Shown here: positions 6,121 to 8,694 of the stretch, piece after piece
Position numbering within the stretch: position 1 is the first letter of the stretch
Layout of the letters: each line of letters starts with the position of its first letter
Source of the DNA: Comamonadaceae bacterium
Lineage (GTDB): Bacteria; Pseudomonadota; Gammaproteobacteria; Burkholderiales; Burkholderiaceae_C
Reading direction: 5' to 3'
Length of the DNA: 8,694 nt
NCBI GenBank assembly: GCA_947460165.1
Contig: CANHKH010000119.1
Span: 1 to 8,694, forward strand
Notes under the pieces: generated by a model
The model's input: the letters and a program-made list of their open reading frames with translations, nothing else
What the model was told of the DNA's origin: nothing
Databases searched by the model: none
Translations under genes and position numbers: made by a program

Positions 6121-6639
6121 ATGAAGCGATCCTGGAAAGTGCCCCTGGTGATGCTCGGTACGCTGGGCACGGGCTTGAGCGGCTGCCAGCAAGCGCCCGA
6201 CATGGAGCAGATTCCCCAAGCGGTAGACATCAAGCAGGAGTTCTACAGCACACGCGATGACTGCATGAAGGACTGGGGCGCCAGCGAAGAGTATTGCAAG
6301 CTCGCGTCGCAAATGAGCGAGGGCCCCTTGAACGAGAACTTCGTCAACCCCTCCCCACAGGGCGGTGCAGGCGGGAGCAGCATGGCGTCGCACGCCTACG
6401 CTGGGCCGCGCTATTTCTGGCACCGCGAGGGCAACACGGGTTACCCGGTGGAGGTGCTCAGGGACGGCAGCACCCGACCGGTGAAGGGCGCGTCCATTCC
6501 TTTTTCGGGCTCCAGCATCGCCAAGGCCAGCATGGCCCATCGCAGTGCCACGCCAGCCAGCTATGTGGCCGAACGCAAGGCGGCCATTGCACGCGGCGGT
6601 TTTGGTTCGCGGGGATGGCGATTTTCTGGCGGCGGCTAG
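6121..6639 (+). CDS. DUF1190 lipoprotein (YgiB/YjfM family)
   Basis: 172-residue predicted lipoprotein. KR at 2-3, a hydrophobic stretch 7-20 and the lipobox LSGC place the lipidated cysteine at C22. The mature part carries two spaced cysteines (C48 in TRDDCMKDW, C59 in EEYCKLAS), a PRYFWHREG motif near 96-104, and a Gly/Arg-rich end (ARGGFGSRGWRFSGGG), all typical of DUF1190. The function of the family is unknown. The ATG at 6121 begins 13 bases after the previous stop, with AAAGG at a nine-base distance; the longer open frame upstream overlaps the previous gene and would bury the signal peptide. In E. coli, ygiB precedes ygiC and yjfM precedes yjfC, the same pairing as here, so the lipoprotein probably anchors or assists the ligase system at the envelope. 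An aspartate at position +2 is absent (CQQ), so by the usual enterobacterial rule it would go to the outer membrane. Confidence 0.88.
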   Translation: MKRSWKVPLVMLGTLGTGLSGCQQAPDMEQIPQAVDIKQEFYSTRDDCMKDWGASEEYCKLASQMSEGPLNENFVNPSPQGGAGGSSMASHAYAGPRYFWHREGNTGYPVEVLRDGSTRPVKGASIPFSGSSIAKASMAHRSATPASYVAERKAAIARGGFGSRGWRFSGGG

Positions 6640-6644
6640 CAGCC

Positions 6645-7817
6645 ATGGAGCGCATTCATGTGCAGCTGCGGCCGGACAAGGCGGCCAAGCTCGAATCCAT
6701 TGGCCTGTCCTTTCATGACTGGGACCAGTACTGGAAAGAAGATGTGGCGTACCGCTTCACCTTGGCGCAGGTCGACCACCTCGAGGAGGTGACCGAAGAG
6801 TTGCACCAGTTGTGCCTGCAAGCGGTCGACCACGTCATTGAACACGGGCGCCTGGGCGAGCTGGGCATTCCCCCAGCATTTCATGCGGCCATTGCGCACT
6901 CATGGCAAGCAGGCGATGCAAGCTTGTATGGCCGCTTTGACCTGGCCTACGACGGCCACGGGCCGGCCAAGATGCTGGAGTACAACGCCGACACGCCCAC
7001 GTCTTTGTTGGAGTCGGCCGTGGCCCAGTGGTACTGGATGGAAGACGTGTTTCCTGGAGCTGACCAGTTCAATTCACTGCACGACAAGCTGGTTCAACGC
7101 TGGCAGGCCATAGCGGCCCCAGGCAGCAGGCTGCATGTGGCCAGCATCAAGGACAACGAAGAAGATTGGGTGTGCGCGCAGTACCTGGTGGAGACGGCGC
7201 TGCAGGCCGGCCTGCAAGCCCAGCGGCTCGATGTCGAATCCATTGGCTGGGACAGTGTGGCTGAAGTGTTTGTGGACGAAGAGGAGCAGCCCATTGAGCT
7301 GCTTTTCAAGCTCTACCCTTGGGAATGGATGATGACTGAAGACTTTGGCGCGCAGCTTGCAGACGCGCTGATGGCGGGCAGGATCCGCTGTGTGGAGCCA
7401 ATCTGGAAGTCAGTGCTCTCGTGCAAAGCCATTCTCGCCATCTTGTGGCAGCTCAACCCTGGCCACCCGAACCTGCTTGAAGCCCACTTTGAGCCCGGCA
7501 CCATGAGCGCGTACGCCAAAAAGCCTTTTTACTCGCGCGAAGGGGCGAACGTCGCGCTCTACCGCGACGGCATCGTGGCCACTCAATCGGCTGGCCCTTA
7601 CGGCACTGAAGGCTATGTTTACCAAGCGTTGGCTGAGATGCCTTGCCTCCATGGACGCTATCCGGTCATCGGCTCATGGGTGGTGGGCAACAGCGCAGCC
7701 GGGATGTGTGTTCGAGAAGATGACAGCCCGGTCACCACCAACATGAGCAATTTCGTGCCCCACTTTTTTGATCAAGAACACATCGACCCCTACAACGCAA
7801 AAGACCACACCCCATGA
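6645..7817 (+). CDS. Glutathionylspermidine synthase-like ATP-grasp ligase (YgiC/YjfC family)
   Basis: 390 residues, the size of stand-alone YgiC/YjfC proteins; there is no N-terminal CHAP amidase domain as in bifunctional E. coli Gsp. Motifs are YGRFDLAYDG 95-104, MLEYNADTPTSLLES 110-124, FKLYPWEWM 221-229, EPIWKSVLSCKAILAILWQ 251-269, KKPFYSREGANV 292-303, GSWVVGN 343-349 and CVREDDSPVTTNMSNFVPHFF 355-375. These match the ATP-, Mg- and substrate-binding segments of the glutathionylspermidine synthase fold. The family forms amide bonds between a carboxylate (glutathione in Gsp) and a polyamine amine. As I recall, E. coli YgiC and YjfC hydrolyse ATP but were not shown to make glutathionylspermidine, so the true partners are open. 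The ATG at 6645 lies five bases after the DUF1190 stop and has little ribosome binding site, suggesting coupling; its end overlaps the next gene by ATGA. A cytoplasmic location is expected. Confidence 0.9.
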   Translation: MERIHVQLRPDKAAKLESIGLSFHDWDQYWKEDVAYRFTLAQVDHLEEVTEELHQLCLQAVDHVIEHGRLGELGIPPAFHAAIAHSWQAGDASLYGRFDLAYDGHGPAKMLEYNADTPTSLLESAVAQWYWMEDVFPGADQFNSLHDKLVQRWQAIAAPGSRLHVASIKDNEEDWVCAQYLVETALQAGLQAQRLDVESIGWDSVAEVFVDEEEQPIELLFKLYPWEWMMTEDFGAQLADALMAGRIRCVEPIWKSVLSCKAILAILWQLNPGHPNLLEAHFEPGTMSAYAKKPFYSREGANVALYRDGIVATQSAGPYGTEGYVYQALAEMPCLHGRYPVIGSWVVGNSAAGMCVREDDSPVTTNMSNFVPHFFDQEHIDPYNAKDHTP

Positions 7818-8194
7818 TGTCCGTCCTGCTTTTCACGTCCTACCTGGCTGCGGCAGTGCTGCTGCTGTTTGCCTTCATCCAAGTCTATGTGCGCTTCACG
7901 CCATACAACGAGTTCGCCCTCATAGGTCAGAACAACATGGCCGCCGCCATTGCCCTGGGGGGAGCCTGCCTGGGTTTTTCCATCACCCTGGCTGCGTCCA
8001 TCTACTTCACCCATAGCCTGCTTGAGATGGCGAAGTGGGCCGTCATCACCACTGGCGTTCAAATGGCGCTGTTCCTGGTCATGCGCCGGAGCAGCTCCAA
8101 AGCCATTGAAGAAGGCAAGGTGGCGCCAGCCATTTTTCTGGCCGCGCTGTCGGTGGCGCTGGGGCTGCTCAACGCCATGTCGATCAGCACTTGA
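7814..8194 (+). CDS. DUF350 inner-membrane protein (YjfL family)
   Basis: 126-residue integral membrane protein with four predicted helices at about 4-26, 42-64, 70-90 and 104-124. The family pattern is visible: RFTPYNEFALIGQNNMAAAI leading into the second helix, LGGACLGFSITLAASIYFTHSLLEMAKWAVI, a basic loop MRRSSSKAIEEGKVAPAI, and GLLNAMS at the end. Hydrophobic helices separated by Asn/Gly-rich turns are typical of DUF350, whose function is unknown; E. coli YjfL is the comparison protein and sits with yjfM and yjfC. The start overlaps the ligase stop as ATGA and is followed by a second ATG, so translational coupling is likely and no separate ribosome binding site is seen. It closes the operon. 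In this context it could carry a polyamine conjugate across the membrane or be regulated by it, but that is inference only. Confidence 0.9.
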   Translation: MMSVLLFTSYLAAAVLLLFAFIQVYVRFTPYNEFALIGQNNMAAAIALGGACLGFSITLAASIYFTHSLLEMAKWAVITTGVQMALFLVMRRSSSKAIEEGKVAPAIFLAALSVALGLLNAMSIST

Positions 8195-8406
8195 TCACGC
8201 GGGGATGAGGACCTTGCGGCCAGTCACGTGGCTTTATTTGGTGCATCGCCACCCATTTGTACGGGCTGGCCGTTTTGTCAGATCACTGCGTACTGCCCGA
8301 GTTTTTGCTTTTTTTCAGGCTGTTGGCGACAGCGGTCTGCAATGCTTTGAGCATGGCTTGCGCCTGAGCAGCCTGTCAGCTTTCCAGGCAGGACCATGAA
8401 CTTCAG
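8195..8406. other. Stretch without a convincing gene after the cassette
   Basis: No frame in this stretch shows a recognisable family or a good start. A short minus-strand frame from the ATG at 8357-8355 reads MLKALQTAVANSLKKSKNSG and stops soon after; it has no ribosome binding site and may be noise or a gene remnant. A T-rich segment at 8301-8315 has no matching hairpin, so I do not call a terminator for the cassette. Base composition is less G/C-biased here than in the flanking genes, as in decayed DNA. Confidence 0.4.
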
Positions 8407-8538
8407 ATGCTCAATGGCAAAGACACCGCCGCAGACCGCGAGTTGTTCATTCAAGCCCTGCGCCACGTGGGCCATGAGGACCTGCGCGACTTCAATCGCG
8501 TGGTGGTAAAGGGGGTGCACCGCTTCTTACAATCTGAG
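8407..8538 (+). pseudogene. Possible remnant of an unknown gene just upstream of pyrF
   Basis: One frame reads MLNGKDTAADRELFIQAL, then RHVGHEDLRDFNRVVVKG and VHRFLQ, with genome-like G/C at third positions, and then runs in the wrong frame into pyrF without stopping. No family is recognised. The segment ELFIQALR matches ESFIQSLR of the remnant before the left pyrF copy; extending without gaps gives about 10 identities in 30 residues. Relative to that remnant about 91 bases are missing before the pyrF start, so its 3' part may be deleted. It could also be a chance frame. Confidence 0.25.
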
Positions 8539-8641
8539 CATGACCTTTCTCCAGATGCTGGCCGCCGCCGAGCGCCAAAACCAATCGATGTTGTGCGTGG
8601 GCCTGGACCCGGAGCCCACACGCTTTCCGGGGCGGCTCAAG
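8520..8641 (+). repeat. Right copy of the duplicated pyrF 5' end
   Basis: Partner of 4358-4479, in direct orientation, about 87% identical over 122 gap-free positions by my count. This copy continues beyond the repeat with normal pyrF sequence, so it is the one likely to be functional. Confidence 0.85.
8528..8533 (+). promoter_or_regulatory. -10 box TACAAT of pyrF, predicting a leaderless message
   Basis: TACAAT (5 of 6 consensus bases) ends six bases before the pyrF ATG, which would put the transcription start on or beside the ATG. The box and its spacing are kept in the left copy (TAAAAT), while no ribosome binding site is present before either ATG. A good -35 is not visible. Confidence 0.45.
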
Positions 8642-8694
8642 GGCGACGCCAACAAGATTTACGACTTTTGCGCCGCCATCGTGGACGCCACGGC
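8540..8694 (+). CDS. pyrF: Orotidine 5'-phosphate decarboxylase, N-terminal part (runs off window)
   Basis: 51 codons are visible: MTFLQMLAAAERQNQSMLCV, then GLDPEPTRFPGRLKGDANK, then IYDFCAAIVDATA. This is the N-terminus of the bacterial type 2 PyrF, which decarboxylates orotidine 5'-phosphate to UMP in the last step of de novo pyrimidine synthesis. The substrate-binding CVGLDPEPTRFP motif is intact, unlike in the left fragment, and the frame is open to the window edge. The catalytic D-x-K-x-x-D region lies outside, so completeness cannot be confirmed. The ATG has no ribosome binding site but sits six bases after a -10 box. Identity is very secure; functionality is inferred, because this would be the only full copy near the cassette. 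Confidence 0.9.
   Translation, partial: MTFLQMLAAAERQNQSMLCVGLDPEPTRFPGRLKGDANKIYDFCAAIVDAT

Noticed and set aside
6294..6644. Upstream extension of the ATP-grasp ligase frame
   Set aside because: It overlaps the DUF1190 gene in another frame and has no family similarity; the ATG at 6645 gives the normal 390-residue length.
8278..8520. Minus-strand open frame of 80 codons upstream of pyrF
   Set aside because: No family motif and no ribosome binding site; it overlaps the better-looking plus-strand remnant and the region seems decayed.

Overview
The window looks like a piece of a betaproteobacterial chromosome, most likely Burkholderiales/Comamonadaceae. The DNA is GC-rich with strong G/C at third codon positions, it carries a Bug/TctC-type solute receptor (a family greatly expanded in that group), and its pyrF begins directly behind a -10-like box, as on leaderless messages. 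This placement rests on gene content and composition only.

Left part (1-3412): a small acyl-CoA catabolic module. On the minus strand lie, in transcription order, an enoyl-CoA hydratase/isomerase-family gene (2145-1378), a class III CoA-transferase gene (1381-185, ATGA overlap with the first) and the start of a TauD/TfdA-type dioxygenase gene (143 to the window edge). A terminator-like hairpin sits between the last two. A TctC/Bug periplasmic receptor gene (2435-3412) is divergent, and the 289-base spacer holds two dyads that could be operators. The likely logic is capture of an organic acid, CoA activation and modification of the acyl chain; the substrate cannot be read from the sequence. 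A periplasmic SOUL-family heme-binding-like gene (4108-3491) converges on the receptor gene.

Right part (about 4154-8694): a four-gene plus-strand cassette with very tight spacing (4626-8194). It encodes a homospermidine synthase-like NAD-dependent enzyme, a DUF1190 (YgiB/YjfM-type) lipoprotein, a stand-alone glutathionylspermidine synthase-like ATP-grasp ligase (YgiC/YjfC-type) and a DUF350 (YjfL-type) four-helix membrane protein. The last three correspond to the E. coli yjfL-yjfM-yjfC set; placing a polyamine-making enzyme first suggests a pathway that makes a polyamine and ligates it to something at the cell envelope. This is the best candidate in the window for a little-described system.

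The cassette is bracketed by two copies of the 5' end of pyrF (orotidine 5'-phosphate decarboxylase). The left copy (4358-4479) is a dead fragment of promoter plus 34 codons. The right copy (from 8540) is open to the window edge. The two are about 87% identical over 122 aligned bases, which points to acquisition of the cassette together with a related species' pyrF, or to an old duplication. Both copies are preceded by decayed stretches with faint similarity to each other.
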